The notes below the pieces were generated by a model. The model did no database searches. It had not been told where the DNA came from and was given only the letters and a program-made list of their open reading frames with translations. Both the position numbers and the translations under genes were made by a program. Shown here in pieces: positions 63,940-64,000 of a stretch of 64,000 nt of DNA. Each line of letters begins with the position of its first letter. Position 1 is the first letter of the stretch. Source of the stretch: Companilactobacillus nantensis DSM 16982 (GTDB taxonomy: Bacteria; Bacillota; Bacilli; Lactobacillales; Lactobacillaceae); contig NZ_AZFV01000001.1 of assembly GCF_001435815.1 (NCBI RefSeq), forward strand, positions 62,001-126,000, read 5' to 3'.

Positions 63940-64000
63940 GAGAGTGGAACAAAACATGGTCAGCTTTCGAGCATTAAGGCAAATAGCGCTAGTAATCCGA
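63940..64000 (+). repeat. Hairpin repeat family 2, copy c, cut by the window end
   Basis: The first 61 nt (GAGTGGAACAAAACATGG...GCAAATAGCGCTAGTAATCC) are nearly identical to copy a. The rest lies beyond the window. Confidence 0.8.

Overview
The window is AT-rich, densely coded low-GC Gram-positive DNA. Gene content and order point to Lactobacillaceae: a macromolecular-synthesis locus of phoH, ybeY, cdd, era, recO, glyQS, dnaG and rpoD; T-box leaders on glyQS and hisS-aspS; several secreted proteins carrying Lactobacillus-type SLAP/DUF5776 repeats; and fructose-type PTS genes. A Companilactobacillus-like species is my best guess, but that is inference. I saw no rRNA, tRNA or CRISPR array.

Layout. 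1-7.1 kb: a 5'-truncated FtsX-type ABC permease, a DUF2075 ATPase, a tautomerase and a heterodimeric ABC multidrug exporter behind an attenuator-like hairpin. 7.2-12.1 kb: three secreted surface proteins (NlpC/P60, C39-like, LRR/Ig). 12.3-19.6 kb: pepT, nif3, trmK, cfa, rpoD, dnaG. 19.9-21.0 kb: on the opposite strand, a two-hairpin small RNA followed by an AbiF/Abi_2 HEPN protein, sitting between dnaG and glyS. 21.2-29.8 kb: glyS, glyQ, recO, era, cdd, an NA37 nucleoid protein, ybeY, phoH, rpsU. 29.9-37.8 kb: ppsR, nfo, a YitT protein, msrA/msrB, aspS, hisS and its T-box. 38.5-42.6 kb: an SH3b/amidase cell-wall hydrolase, a histidine phosphatase, a small membrane protein, and a GntR regulator divergent from a SIS protein. 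42.6-50.3 kb: GNAT, a degenerate Doc/Fic-like protein, HAD, dtd, rel, rsmE, prmA. 50.5-62.3 kb: a glycan-utilisation island (ROK kinase, fructose-family PTS, GH38 alpha-mannosidase, RpiR regulator, GH1, and a GH31 gene broken by a TnpB-only insertion sequence). 62.5-64 kb: a YbaK-type deacylase and small ORFs.

Three things stand out. (1) An AbiF-family HEPN RNase candidate is preceded by its own promoter, a short RNA with two strong hairpins and an intrinsic terminator: a candidate RNA-controlled toxin/defence module. (2) A family of intergenic elements of about 180 nt (31865, 34407, 43563, 49665; deletion derivative at 16496) folds into a multibranch structure. Two helices are preserved by different sequences in different copies, which is covariation visible within one window. 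A second, smaller hairpin repeat family lies at 40766, 62401 and 63940. (3) A TnpB insertion sequence interrupts GH31 so cleanly that removing it restores the reading frame, which gives its exact ends, its target motif (TTCAT) and the putative guide adjacent to the right end.

The start codons reported were chosen from visible Shine-Dalgarno sequences and often differ from the longest open frame. Functional names come from motif recognition; no database search was run.
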